From an uncultured Prevotellaceae bacterium (GTDB lineage Bacteria > Bacteroidota > Bacteroidia > Bacteroidales > Bacteroidaceae): a stretch of 56,392 nucleotides of DNA. The notes under the pieces were generated by a model, which saw nothing but the letters and a program-made list of their open reading frames with translations, searched no databases and was not told where the DNA came from. How positions within the stretch are numbered: the first letter of the stretch is position 1; every line of letters starts with the position of its first letter. Where the stretch lies: positions 1 to 56,392 of the forward strand of contig CAMNCV010000131.1 of the NCBI GenBank assembly GCA_946534585.1, in the 5' to 3' direction. The position numbers and the translations under genes were made by a program. Positions 42,981-51,270 of the stretch are shown here, one piece after another.

Positions 42981-44468
42981 ATGAATAGGAATAAGCACAC
43001 ATTCTTCTCCTCTGTCATGAGGAGTACTGGACTGGGAGCCATTCTGGCTCTCTGCCTTATCCTGACTGGTTGTTTCGGAGGAAAACTCTCACAGTCACAA
43101 CGTGGCGGTGAAGTAACCGGCATAAGCAACGGTCGTGGTTTCCAAGAGCCTACACCTTACGGCATGACACTCGTAAACCGTGGTTTCCTGCACATGGGTA
43201 TCAAGAGCAAAAACGACACCTTATGGGGCAAGATGACTCCTGAGAAAGACGTTTCTGTTGATGGCTTCTGGATGGATGAGACAGAGGTTACGAATGCGAA
43301 ATACCGTCAATTCGTCATGTGGGTACGCGACAGCATCCTGCGCACCCGCCTTGCAGACCCAGCCTATGGTGGCGACGAGTCATACATGATTACGGAAGAC
43401 AAGAATGGTGACCCTATCACTCCGCAGATAAACTGGAAGAAGCCACTGCCACGAAAGCCTAACGAGGACGAGCAGCGCGCCATAGAAAGTATGTATGTCA
43501 GCAATCCCGTAACTGGCGAAAAGCTATTGGATTACCGTCAGCTAAACTATCGCTACGAGATTTACGACTATACCACAGCTGCGCTACGTCGTAATCGTAT
43601 CAACCCTGAAGAACGCATTCTCAACACCGACATAACTGCTGACCCTAACGAGGTAGTTATGATTTCAAAAGACACTGCATATATTGACGACGAGGGTAAA
43701 ATAATACGAGAGACCATCAACCGTCCTCTTTCTGGTGCATGGGATTTCGTAAACACATACATCGTGAACATTTATCCTGATACTACCTGCTGGGTAAATG
43801 ACTTCACCAACAGTGACAACGAGATGTATCTGCGCAACTATTTCTCCAACCCCACCTACAACGACTACCCTGTGGTAGGCGTAACATGGGAGCAAGCCAA
43901 TGCTTTCTGCGCATGGCGCACTGACTATCTGTTGAAAGGACTGTCAGGTGCCGCACGCTACATACAGCGTTACCGCCTACCTACTGAAGCAGAATGGGAG
44001 TATGCCGCCAGAGGTAAGGAGGGTACTGAGTTTCCATGGGAGAATCAGGATGTAAAGAATGGCGATGGTTGTTTCTTCGCAAACTTCAAACCTGACCGTG
44101 GTAACTATACTAAGGATGGCAACCTGATAACGAGCAAGGTAGGTATCTATGCCGCTAACTCCAACGGTTTGTTTGACATGGCGGGCAACGTGGCAGAATG
44201 GACATCCACCATATATACCGAGGCAGGCGTAGAAGCAATGAACGACCTCAACCCACAATTAGAGTATAAGGCAGCGAAGGAAGACCCCTACAAGATGAAG
44301 AAGAAGTCTGTACGCGGCGGCTCATGGAAAGACCCTGAAAGCCACATACGCTCAGCATGGCGCTCATGGGAATATCAAAACCAGCCACGCTCATACATAG
44401 GTTTCCGCTGCGTACGCTCACTTGCAAGCTCTGCAAGCCTCAACGCAAGGGGAAAGAAGAAAAGGTAA
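42981..44468 (+). CDS. gldK: Type IX secretion lipoprotein GldK/PorK
   Basis: 495 residues with lipobox LTGC (Cys31), so it is probably anchored in the outer membrane facing the periplasm. The body has the formylglycine-generating-enzyme (FGE-sulfatase) fold: VSVDGFWMDETEVTNAKYRQFV, RLPTEAEWEYAARG, GLFDMAGNVAEWTS and GFRCVRS. With GldN it makes the periplasmic ring of the type IX secretion system. Known GldK proteins are structural, not enzymes. First of the gldKLMN run; 59 bases to gldL. Confidence 0.95.
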   Translation: MNRNKHTFFSSVMRSTGLGAILALCLILTGCFGGKLSQSQRGGEVTGISNGRGFQEPTPYGMTLVNRGFLHMGIKSKNDTLWGKMTPEKDVSVDGFWMDETEVTNAKYRQFVMWVRDSILRTRLADPAYGGDESYMITEDKNGDPITPQINWKKPLPRKPNEDEQRAIESMYVSNPVTGEKLLDYRQLNYRYEIYDYTTAALRRNRINPEERILNTDITADPNEVVMISKDTAYIDDEGKIIRETINRPLSGAWDFVNTYIVNIYPDTTCWVNDFTNSDNEMYLRNYFSNPTYNDYPVVGVTWEQANAFCAWRTDYLLKGLSGAARYIQRYRLPTEAEWEYAARGKEGTEFPWENQDVKNGDGCFFANFKPDRGNYTKDGNLITSKVGIYAANSNGLFDMAGNVAEWTSTIYTEAGVEAMNDLNPQLEYKAAKEDPYKMKKKSVRGGSWKDPESHIRSAWRSWEYQNQPRSYIGFRCVRSLASSASLNARGKKKR

Positions 44469-44527
44469 CCTCATAGTTCAGGATTCCGAAACAACAAATA
44501 TCCAGACAACAAAACAACTAATAGACA

Positions 44528-45658
44528 ATGAGCAAATACAGCAAAATAAATTTCATCTACTTCCTACAGAAATGGATGGACAGCGTACCAGGACAGACTT
44601 TTCTCAACTACGCTTACTCATGGGGTGCAGCAGTCGTTATTCTCGGTACTCTGTTTAAACTGACACACCTACCAGGAGCTAACATCATGCTTTTCCTTGG
44701 TATGGGCACTGAGGTCGTGGTGTTCTTCATATCAGCCTTCGACCGTCCGTTTGATAAGTCAACAATTGACATGGCGTTGGACAACCACATGTCTGACAAT
44801 ATCATTGACGATGTTGCCGTCAACCCACTTGGGCAACCTGCAGTTCAACCAGCGCAAGTCAATCCTGCCATACAGCAACATCCATACAGTCAGCCTTCAA
44901 GCGTCTCACAACCAGTGGGCGAAGCGAAATCATCTACGGCTACTCAGCCTGCGACTGGTGGAGGTGCTCCTATCGTAGTTAATGGAGCCAATGCTTCCGG
45001 TGGCGTGACAGGTGGTAATACTGGCGGAACCATTGTTATCGGTGGTGGCAATGCTGGTGGAAGCAATGCGCAGAGTGGCAACGTACAGAGTGGCAACGTA
45101 CAGTCTTCTGTTACAGGTATTCCTGCGAGTGGAACAATCATTATCGGGGGAGGCTCTTCCGCTGGTAACTCTGTTTCAACCAGCAACGGCTCTTCCGCTG
45201 GTAGCAGCAAGGCTACAGAAGAACAAGCGACTACGCCTTCACATATCGACTTCGAGACAAAAGAAGGAACTACCACTTCTGCAACACAAGCAACGCCAAG
45301 TGCTCCGCAAATTATCACGCCAGCACCGGCTGTGTCGCAGGAAACGGCAGCCGAGATGGAAGTTGTCACCAAGGCATACATCGAGCGTCTGGCAGAACTC
45401 AACGAAATGCTCGAAAAAGTTGGTCAGCTCACCTCTCGTCTTTCGACTGACAGCGAGGAGATGGAGAACCTCAACCGTACGCTTACTGGCATTGCGCGCG
45501 TTTATGAGATGCAACTTAAATCTGCATCACAGCAAATCACCACGCAAGACTCCATTAACGAGCAGACGCGCATCATGGCACAGAAGATACAAGAACTCAA
45601 CAATATCTACACGCGCATGATAGAAGCGATGACCGTAAACATGAAAATGAATTCATAA
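44528..45658 (+). CDS. gldL: Type IX secretion motor protein GldL with Gly/Ser-rich insertion
   Basis: Inner-membrane proton-driven motor subunit with GldM. Two transmembrane helices lie at about residues 28-45 and 53-70. Glu62 in GMGTEVVVFF matches the proton-path Glu49 of Flavobacterium GldL, and Lys44 sits in ILGTLFKLTH. The coiled-coil C-terminus (about 280-376, ERLAELNEMLEKVGQLTS) is normal. Between them (about 100-260) is a long low-complexity stretch of Gly, Asn, Ser and Thr with repeats GTIVIGGG/GTIIIGGG and SGNVQ. At 376 residues the protein is longer than the well-known members (about 215-310). Confidence 0.92.
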   Translation: MSKYSKINFIYFLQKWMDSVPGQTFLNYAYSWGAAVVILGTLFKLTHLPGANIMLFLGMGTEVVVFFISAFDRPFDKSTIDMALDNHMSDNIIDDVAVNPLGQPAVQPAQVNPAIQQHPYSQPSSVSQPVGEAKSSTATQPATGGGAPIVVNGANASGGVTGGNTGGTIVIGGGNAGGSNAQSGNVQSGNVQSSVTGIPASGTIIIGGGSSAGNSVSTSNGSSAGSSKATEEQATTPSHIDFETKEGTTTSATQATPSAPQIITPAPAVSQETAAEMEVVTKAYIERLAELNEMLEKVGQLTSRLSTDSEEMENLNRTLTGIARVYEMQLKSASQQITTQDSINEQTRIMAQKIQELNNIYTRMIEAMTVNMKMNS

Positions 45659-45735
45659 TGCAAAATTCATAATTCATAATTATATACTGAGGCATACTCA
45701 GCGTGCATCATGGATTATGCATTAAAACAAATACT

Positions 45736-47286
45736 ATGGCAATAAAGAAAAGACCTGTCTCCCCCCGCCAGAAGATGATTAACCTCATGTATGTGGTGCT
45801 TATGGCGATGCTTGCGATGAACGTCTCTACAGAGGTGCTCAACGGTTTTTCCATCGTATCGGAGGGACTTGACCGCTCTACCGTCAATGCCACCAAGGAG
45901 AACCTCGGCATCTATGCCGATTTCGACGCTCAGATGAAAGCTAACCCACAGAAGACCAAGGAATGGTATGACAAGGCGCAGCAGGTGAAGAAAATGAGCG
46001 ATGAACTTTACAACTTTGCCGAGGAACTGAAAATAGCCATCGTACAGGAGGCTGACGGAAAAGACGGAGACATACACAACATAGAGAACCGCGAAGACCT
46101 TGAGGCTGCATCACAGGTGATGCTCTCTCCTGGTCGTGGCAAAGGTCCTAAGCTCCAAAAGATGATAGAGGACTACCGTGCGAAATGCAGTAGTTTGCTC
46201 AAAGATGAGCGACTTCGTAAAATCATCGAGGGTAACCTCTCCACCGAGGTATCGCCAAAGGCAAAGGCTCTTGGCAAGAACTGGCAGGAATATATGTTCG
46301 AGCAAATGCCTGTCGCAGCAGCAGTAACCCTATTGTCTAAGCTACAGAACGACGTGCGCTATGCCGAGGGCGAGGTTCTTCACACACTTGTAAGCAACAT
46401 CGACATAAAAGATATCCGCGTCAATAAGCTTGATGCTTTCGTGATACCGGAATCCAAGACCGTAATACGTGGTGACAAATTCTCTGCACAAATCGTGATG
46501 GCTGCTATCGATACCACTCAGCAACCAGAGGTTTACATTGGCGGCAGGAAAGTAGAACTACGCAACAATACATACGAGTTTATGCCTGGCAAGACTGGCG
46601 ACTTCACCCTTTCCGGCTACATGACCATGAGAGATGGTGGTGGAAACATACTGAAGCGTGATTTTGAGCAGAAATATACAGTGGTTGACCCTTCTGCCAC
46701 CGTATCTGCCGACCTCATGAATGTGCTCTACGCCGGTTTCAACAACCCTATCTCTGTCAGCATACCTGGTGTGCCACTCAACAAGGTTTCGGCAACGATG
46801 ACTGGCGGTTCTTTCACTCCAACGGGTGCCGGCCATTACATCGCGCGTCCATCTGCCGTAGGACAGGACGTAACAATCACCGTATCAAGCCTTGCCACGG
46901 GTAAGCCTGTAAGGATGGGAGCTTTCACATTCCACGTACGCAAGCTTCCTGATCCTACGCCATACATCAAGGTTGGCGACAATCGCTTCAAGGGTGGTAA
47001 TATGTCGAAGGGCGACTTGATGAGTGTAAGCACCCTGCGTGCAGCGATTGACGACGGACTGCTCGACATTGAGTTCAAGGTAACGAGTTTCGTGGCTGTA
47101 TTCTTCGACAACATGGGCAACCGCGTGCCCATCGTCTCCAACGGCGCACAGTTCTCGCCACGCCAGATGGAACTATTCCGCAAGCTCTCACGCTCAAAGA
47201 GTTTCTTCATAACGCAGGTTCACGCAGTAGGTCCCGACGGCATAGCACGCACGCTACCAGGCGGTATGGAAGTAGTAGTGAAGTAA
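45736..47286 (+). CDS. gldM: Type IX secretion motor protein GldM
   Basis: Partner of GldL; a single N-terminal transmembrane helix (about residues 14-34, MINLMYVVLMAMLAMNVSTEVL) is followed by a long periplasmic rod of about four domains reaching the GldKN ring. ATG 45736 gives MAIKKRPVSPRQKM, the known family start; an in-frame ATG at 45703 adds 11 unlikely residues. 516 residues, typical. Family stretches RGDKFSAQIVMAA, VGDNRFKGGNMSKGDLM and RTLPGGMEVVVK are present. The gap before it carries repeated AATTCATAA words. Confidence 0.95.
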   Translation: MAIKKRPVSPRQKMINLMYVVLMAMLAMNVSTEVLNGFSIVSEGLDRSTVNATKENLGIYADFDAQMKANPQKTKEWYDKAQQVKKMSDELYNFAEELKIAIVQEADGKDGDIHNIENREDLEAASQVMLSPGRGKGPKLQKMIEDYRAKCSSLLKDERLRKIIEGNLSTEVSPKAKALGKNWQEYMFEQMPVAAAVTLLSKLQNDVRYAEGEVLHTLVSNIDIKDIRVNKLDAFVIPESKTVIRGDKFSAQIVMAAIDTTQQPEVYIGGRKVELRNNTYEFMPGKTGDFTLSGYMTMRDGGGNILKRDFEQKYTVVDPSATVSADLMNVLYAGFNNPISVSIPGVPLNKVSATMTGGSFTPTGAGHYIARPSAVGQDVTITVSSLATGKPVRMGAFTFHVRKLPDPTPYIKVGDNRFKGGNMSKGDLMSVSTLRAAIDDGLLDIEFKVTSFVAVFFDNMGNRVPIVSNGAQFSPRQMELFRKLSRSKSFFITQVHAVGPDGIARTLPGGMEVVVK

Positions 47287-47358
47287 TCCTCACGAAATAA
47301 TCAGTCATGAGTAGTGGCAAAACACTATGATGACCTAAAACATAAACAAGAACAGAAT

Positions 47359-48483
47359 ATGATGAATATGATAAAAGAAATAAGTGAAACAATACTAAAG
47401 GCACTCTGCATTGTCCAGTTCTCACTATTCACTATCCACATTGCCGATGCACAGCCGGCGCAGCGTCGCAACCAAGCGCAGCAGCAAGGGGCTACGGCTC
47501 GCAAGAACTCCACCACGCTGACAACGCGCGCGCAGATATCATACCCTGCCACGATGCAGATGGCGGAAGACGTGGTATGGCGTCGCGACATCTACCGTGA
47601 GCTTGACCTCATGCAGGGCGCCAACTCTGGTATGTATTACCCCGTGGAGCCGGTAGGTTCACAGATGAACCTGTTCACCTATCTGTTCAAGCTTGTATTG
47701 TCAGGTCAGGTTAAGGCTTACAAGTACAACATCGACGGCAACGAATCATTTGCCGCCGACAACCAGTTGAAGCCACTGTCGCTACTTGATGATTACAACA
47801 TCTATTACGAGCGCAAGGACGGGCGATTGAAACTTGACAACTCCGACATCCCATCGCGAGAGGTCAAGGGATACTACATAAAGGAGTCGTCATACTTCGA
47901 TCAGAACTCTGCCACGTTTCACACGAAGGTAATTGCGCTCTGTCCTATCATGTTCCGTGAAGATGACTTTGGCGACGGCGTAGCTCGCTATCCGCTCTTC
48001 TGGGTAAAATATGACGATGTTGCTCCGTTCCTGACGAAGCAGACTATAATGACAAGCGACATCAACAACGCCGCAACGATGTCGATGGATGACTATTTCG
48101 TAAAGAATATGTATCGCGGAAAGATTTACAAGACCAACAACATGCTTGGCCAAACCTTGGCTCAGTATTGTCCCACCGACTCTGCCATGGCTAAGGAGCA
48201 GCAACGCATCGAGGCGGAACTGAAGGCTTTCGAGGAGAACATCTGGGGCGACAAGGCTCGCAAGGATTCGCTCGATTCTATTGCAAAGGTTGAGGCTTCG
48301 CAGCCAAAGGCGAAGAAGCATCGCACCAACCGCAGAGCTACTGGTAGCGGTAACAACGCCGAGGTATCAGCAACGGCAGCTGGCAACAATGGTAACGCAG
48401 CCGCCGCAAGCCGCAAGCGCTCACGCCCTGCATCAAGCACAAGCAGCGGAGGAAAGATAAGCGTACGTCGCCAGCGTCACTAA
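47359..48483 (+). CDS. gldN: Type IX secretion protein GldN/PorN
   Basis: Periplasmic ring protein that works with GldK. Signal peptide: about residues 1-30 (ILKALCIVQFSLFTIHIADA). The GldN core has VVWRRDIYRELDLMQGANSGMYYP, NLFTYLFKLVLSGQVKAYKY and MSMDDYFVKNMYRGKIYKTNN. The C-terminal 75 residues are basic and Ala/Ser-rich (RTNRRATGSGNNAEVSATAA), a tail found to varying length in the family. I chose ATG 47359; an upstream GTG 47314 would add 15 polar residues in front of the signal peptide. Confidence 0.93.
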   Translation: MMNMIKEISETILKALCIVQFSLFTIHIADAQPAQRRNQAQQQGATARKNSTTLTTRAQISYPATMQMAEDVVWRRDIYRELDLMQGANSGMYYPVEPVGSQMNLFTYLFKLVLSGQVKAYKYNIDGNESFAADNQLKPLSLLDDYNIYYERKDGRLKLDNSDIPSREVKGYYIKESSYFDQNSATFHTKVIALCPIMFREDDFGDGVARYPLFWVKYDDVAPFLTKQTIMTSDINNAATMSMDDYFVKNMYRGKIYKTNNMLGQTLAQYCPTDSAMAKEQQRIEAELKAFEENIWGDKARKDSLDSIAKVEASQPKAKKHRTNRRATGSGNNAEVSATAAGNNGNAAAASRKRSRPASSTSSGGKISVRRQRH

Positions 48484-48549
48484 TGGCAACAACATACAAT
48501 GCACATCTTTCACAAAACATAACCTTAACTTTTAAAATACAATATCATT

Positions 48550-49188
48550 ATGAGAAAACTTTACACTACACTGGTCATAGCAGCAGCGCTGCTGATGACC
48601 CTACCTTCACAGGCACAAGTAAAATTCGGTCTGCGCGGTGGTGCTAACATCGTAAACATGAAACTCAGTGGCAATGTTGTCAATAACCTTGCCAAGGACA
48701 ATCGCTCAGGTTTCTATATTGGACCTACGGTAAAGTTCAATGTACCTATCGTCGGTCTTGCCGTCGATGCTTCCGCGCTCTATGACCAGCGTAGCACTAA
48801 GGTGACGGGAGAAGACGCATCAGGTCAGGAAACCACTGAAAGCATGATAACTCGTCAGCTCGCCATTCCTGTAAACGTACGCTACGGATGGGGACTGGGT
48901 TCCGTTGCCGACATCTTCCTATTCGCTGGTCCGCAGATTGCATTCAACTTTGCTAAGGACACTAAATTTGCAGGCATAGCCGACTGGAACTGGAAGACCA
49001 GCAACTTCTCTATCAACGTAGGTCTGGGCTGTACCATCCTGAGCCACGTTGAACTGAAGGCTAACTACAACATAGCGTGCGGTTCTACAGGTGAAGCCAC
49101 ATGGACGAAAGCACTAACTACAGCAGCTACTGGCACTGTAAAGAGTAAGTACAACTCTTGGCAGCTTGGTCTGGCATATTACTTCTGA
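48550..49188 (+). CDS. Outer-membrane beta-barrel protein (PorT-like family)
   Basis: 212 residues: a signal peptide (1-23, ending SQAQ) and a small eight-stranded barrel of the OMP_b-brl_2 type: VKFGLRGGANIVNMKL, FYIGPTVKFNVPIVGLAVDASALYDQ, IPVNVRYGWG and the C-terminal aromatic WQLGLAYYF. It directly follows the gldKLMN run and precedes the terminator, so it may be transcribed with it. PorT of type IX secretion belongs to the same broad family, but a specific assignment is not justified. Confidence 0.82.
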   Translation: MRKLYTTLVIAAALLMTLPSQAQVKFGLRGGANIVNMKLSGNVVNNLAKDNRSGFYIGPTVKFNVPIVGLAVDASALYDQRSTKVTGEDASGQETTESMITRQLAIPVNVRYGWGLGSVADIFLFAGPQIAFNFAKDTKFAGIADWNWKTSNFSINVGLGCTILSHVELKANYNIACGSTGEATWTKALTTAATGTVKSKYNSWQLGLAYYF

Positions 49189-49240
49189 TTACTCAATCAC
49201 TACGCATAGGTAGGTGTGCATAATTATTTTTATAATTCAA

Positions 49241-49280
49241 GGAGACAGGATACAGCATCCTGTCTCCTTGTTGCGTTTTA
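49241..49280 (+). terminator. Strong terminator after the type IX secretion locus
   Basis: GGAGACAGGAT (49241-49251), loop ACAGC, ATCCTGTCTCC (49257-49267): a perfect 11-bp stem, followed by TTGTTGCGTTTTAT. Confidence 0.85.
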
Positions 49281-49293
49281 TAGGTATAAATCC

Positions 49294-49325
49294 TTTGCAG
49301 AACGAAAAAAAATATGTAACTTTGC
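49294..49325 (+). promoter_or_regulatory. Promoter of the FdtA-like gene
   Basis: TTTG (49294-49297), 19 bases, TAACTTTGC (49317-49325), 21 bases before ATG 49346. This fixes the start, since a longer open frame beginning at 49214 would read through both the terminator and this promoter. Confidence 0.75.
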
Positions 49326-49345
49326 AATTACGAAACAATATCCGC

Positions 49346-49768
49346 ATGAAAAAGACGACAATAGACGACTGCAAAATCATACAACTGCCCAAGGTGGAAG
49401 ACCCCCGCGGCAGTCTGACCTACATATACGGGAACGAGCACGTGCCTTTCCCCATACGACGTGTATTCTACATATACGACGTACCAGCCGGCAAAGATCG
49501 TGGAGCCCACGCCCACAAGGAGTGCTGGGAGTTCATAATCGCTGCATCCGGTGCACTGGAAGTACACGTTAACGATGGCACGCGCGACAAGACCGTGACG
49601 CTCAACCGTCCGTTCCAGGGGATACTCGTGCCACCAGGCATCTGGGCTCACGAGCAGGAGTTCTCTGCTGGCGTACTATGCCTTGTGCTTACGAGCCACG
49701 ACTACGATGAGAATGACTACATACGCGACTATAATGAATATCTGGAGTTCAAGAAAATAGATTATTAA
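49346..49768 (+). CDS. FdtA/QdtA-like sugar 3,4-ketoisomerase (cupin)
   Basis: 140 residues, a single cupin domain. Known relatives isomerise dTDP-4-keto-6-deoxyglucose to the 3-keto sugar for making Fuc3NAc or Qui3NAc. Visible: VEDPRGSLTYIYG, the paired histidines of GAHAHKE, VPPGIWAHEQEF and the end YDENDYIRDYNEYLEF. The other enzymes of the pathway are not in this window, so it is an isolated copy. The start was chosen from the promoter position. Confidence 0.85.
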   Translation: MKKTTIDDCKIIQLPKVEDPRGSLTYIYGNEHVPFPIRRVFYIYDVPAGKDRGAHAHKECWEFIIAASGALEVHVNDGTRDKTVTLNRPFQGILVPPGIWAHEQEFSAGVLCLVLTSHDYDENDYIRDYNEYLEFKKIDY

Positions 49769-49799
49769 AAAAAATAATTTTATTTGCATAATCAAGATA

Positions 49800-49907
49800 A
49801 TGTCTGCAGTGAAAGCATTACTTCGTTCAGATCTAATCACACGCACTAACGGGAGCTACTCCATCTCTGACCCTCTGATGAGTTTGTGGATGGAAAGGAA
49901 TATATAA
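49800..49907 (+). pseudogene. Remnant: C-terminus of an AAA-type ATPase gene
   Basis: An isolated 35-codon frame ends at TAA 49905. It reads SAVKALLRSDLITRTNGSYS and continues ISDPLMSLWMERN. This is the winged-helix end of Bacteroidetes AAA ATPases (DUF234-like), whose members have AL-x-x-L-x-x-x-DLI...DPL-x-x-LWL at the C-terminus. Nothing of the ATPase domain remains upstream, where the FdtA-like gene lies only 31 bases away. It is probably a leftover of a deletion. Confidence 0.65.
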
Positions 49908-49929
49908 ACATAACATATAATCACCCGAT

Positions 49930-51027
49930 ATGATAGAAGGAAAGATAACATTCGACCGTATGGCACGCTGGGTGCTTGGAGCGGCTGCCGTAGTAGCAGC
50001 GTTCTTCATCGTGAAATACCTGAGCGCAGTATTGCTGCCTTTTGTAGTAGCATGGCTCTTTGCCTACCTGATGTACCCGCTGGTGAAGTTCATACAGTAT
50101 AGGATGAAGGTAAAGGTGCGCGCCTTAAGCATCATCATTGCCATGCTTATTGTCATCGCCGTGCTTACGGGAGTAATATGGCTGATTATTCCGCCTATGG
50201 TGGAGCAGTTCTCTATGTTTACAAATCTCATAACGCAATACCTGCACAGCGCTACACACATCAAGAATTTCCCTGATACCATACAGTGGTGGCTGTCAGA
50301 AAACAGCGGTGAAATCGAGAAATTCCTCAAGTCTGACAATTTCACCTCGACGCTGAAGGAGGCTGCACCTAAACTATTCTCGTTTGTAGGTGAGACGATG
50401 AGCTTACTGATGAGCATCATAGCCTCAGCAATCACACTGCTCTATATGTTCTTCATACTGCTCGACTACGAATACCTTTCCGAGAAATGGATTACCATAT
50501 TCCCGAAGTCGGTGCGCCCCTTCTGGAAGGAACTGGCTGGCGACGTAGAGGTTGCTCTCAACAACTACATACGTGGTCAGGGGCTCGTAGCAACAATCAT
50601 GGGTGTGCTCTTCTGCATAGGTTTCTCAATCATAGGACTGCCAATGGCTATAGGTCTGGGCATACTCATCGGCATCATGGACATGGTGCCATACCTCCAC
50701 ACGCTGGCTCTCATCCCTGCAGCCTTCCTCGCTGCCATGCGTGCTGCCGAGACAGGACAAAATTATTGGGTCGTACTGGGCATGGTGGTTGCCGTCTTCT
50801 GCATCGTACAGTTGATTATCGAATCAATAGTAATACCTAAGATTATGGGCAAGAAGATGGGGCTGAACCCTGCCGTACTGTTACTGTCACTCTCTATATG
50901 GGGTGCTTTGCTCGGTTTCATCGGACTAATCATAGCGCTGCCTGCCACCACCATCATCATTGCATATTGGAAAAAATACGTAACGAAAGAGAAAGAGGAA
51001 ACCGCCGAAGAAGTAAAGGCAATCTGA
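49930..51027 (+). CDS. AI-2E family transporter
   Basis: 365 residues with about eight transmembrane helices. The first pair (about 15-34 and 38-58) precedes a polar region (about 95-160), and the end shows the family signature: GQGLVATIMGVLFCIGFSIIG in part, GILIGIMDMVPYLHTLALIPA, ESIVIPKIMGKKMGLNPAVLLLS and WGALLGFIGLIIALPATTIII. The family is diverse (autoinducer-2 export, Na+/H+ or sporulation-related channel roles), so the substrate is unknown. A 22-bp-period array begins 7 bases after its stop. Confidence 0.9.
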   Translation: MIEGKITFDRMARWVLGAAAVVAAFFIVKYLSAVLLPFVVAWLFAYLMYPLVKFIQYRMKVKVRALSIIIAMLIVIAVLTGVIWLIIPPMVEQFSMFTNLITQYLHSATHIKNFPDTIQWWLSENSGEIEKFLKSDNFTSTLKEAAPKLFSFVGETMSLLMSIIASAITLLYMFFILLDYEYLSEKWITIFPKSVRPFWKELAGDVEVALNNYIRGQGLVATIMGVLFCIGFSIIGLPMAIGLGILIGIMDMVPYLHTLALIPAAFLAAMRAAETGQNYWVVLGMVVAVFCIVQLIIESIVIPKIMGKKMGLNPAVLLLSLSIWGALLGFIGLIIALPATTIIIAYWKKYVTKEKEETAEEVKAI

Positions 51028-51033
51028 CTGCGT

Positions 51034-51120
51034 CGCAATAGCTATGCGATTACATTGTAAAAGCTATCTGATTACAGTGTAATCGCATAGCTTTTACAGT
51101 GTAATCAGATAGCGATTAAG
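51034..51120. repeat. 22-bp-period palindrome array, locus E (4 units)
   Basis: Units at 51034, 51056, 51078 and 51100: CGCAATAGC-TAT-GCGATTACA, TGTAAAAGC-TAT-CTGATTACA, TGTAATCGC-ATA-GCTTTTACA and TGTAATCAG-ATA-GCGATTAAG. Unit 3 is an almost perfect reverse complement of unit 1, and unit 4 of unit 2, in their central parts, so large alternative hairpins are possible. Confidence 0.92.
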
Positions 51121-51212
51121 GCGTTGACCATAAAACCTTGTACTTCAATACGATGTACATGCCTCACCTGCTGTCAAACTATTATAATTATAGTCCAAAA
51201 CAGACAATCCAC

Positions 51213-51244
51213 TTTGGATAATTTGCATATAATACGTAATTTTG
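51213..51244 (+). promoter_or_regulatory. Promoter of rsmI
   Basis: TTTG (51213-51216), 20 bases, TAATTTTG (51237-51244), about 27 bases before ATG 51271. Confidence 0.7.
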
Positions 51245-51270
51245 TTCTGACATAACCACAACTAATAAAC

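Noticed and set aside
49214..49345. 44-residue N-terminal extension of the FdtA-like protein
   Set aside because: It would translate the terminator hairpin (49241-49267) and the promoter (49294-49325); the family start matches ATG 49346.
7602..51120. CRISPR or IS-end interpretation of the 22-bp-period arrays
   Set aside because: There are no unique spacers (one base between units), no cas genes, no transposase and no target-site duplications; units differ among themselves by rule rather than being identical.
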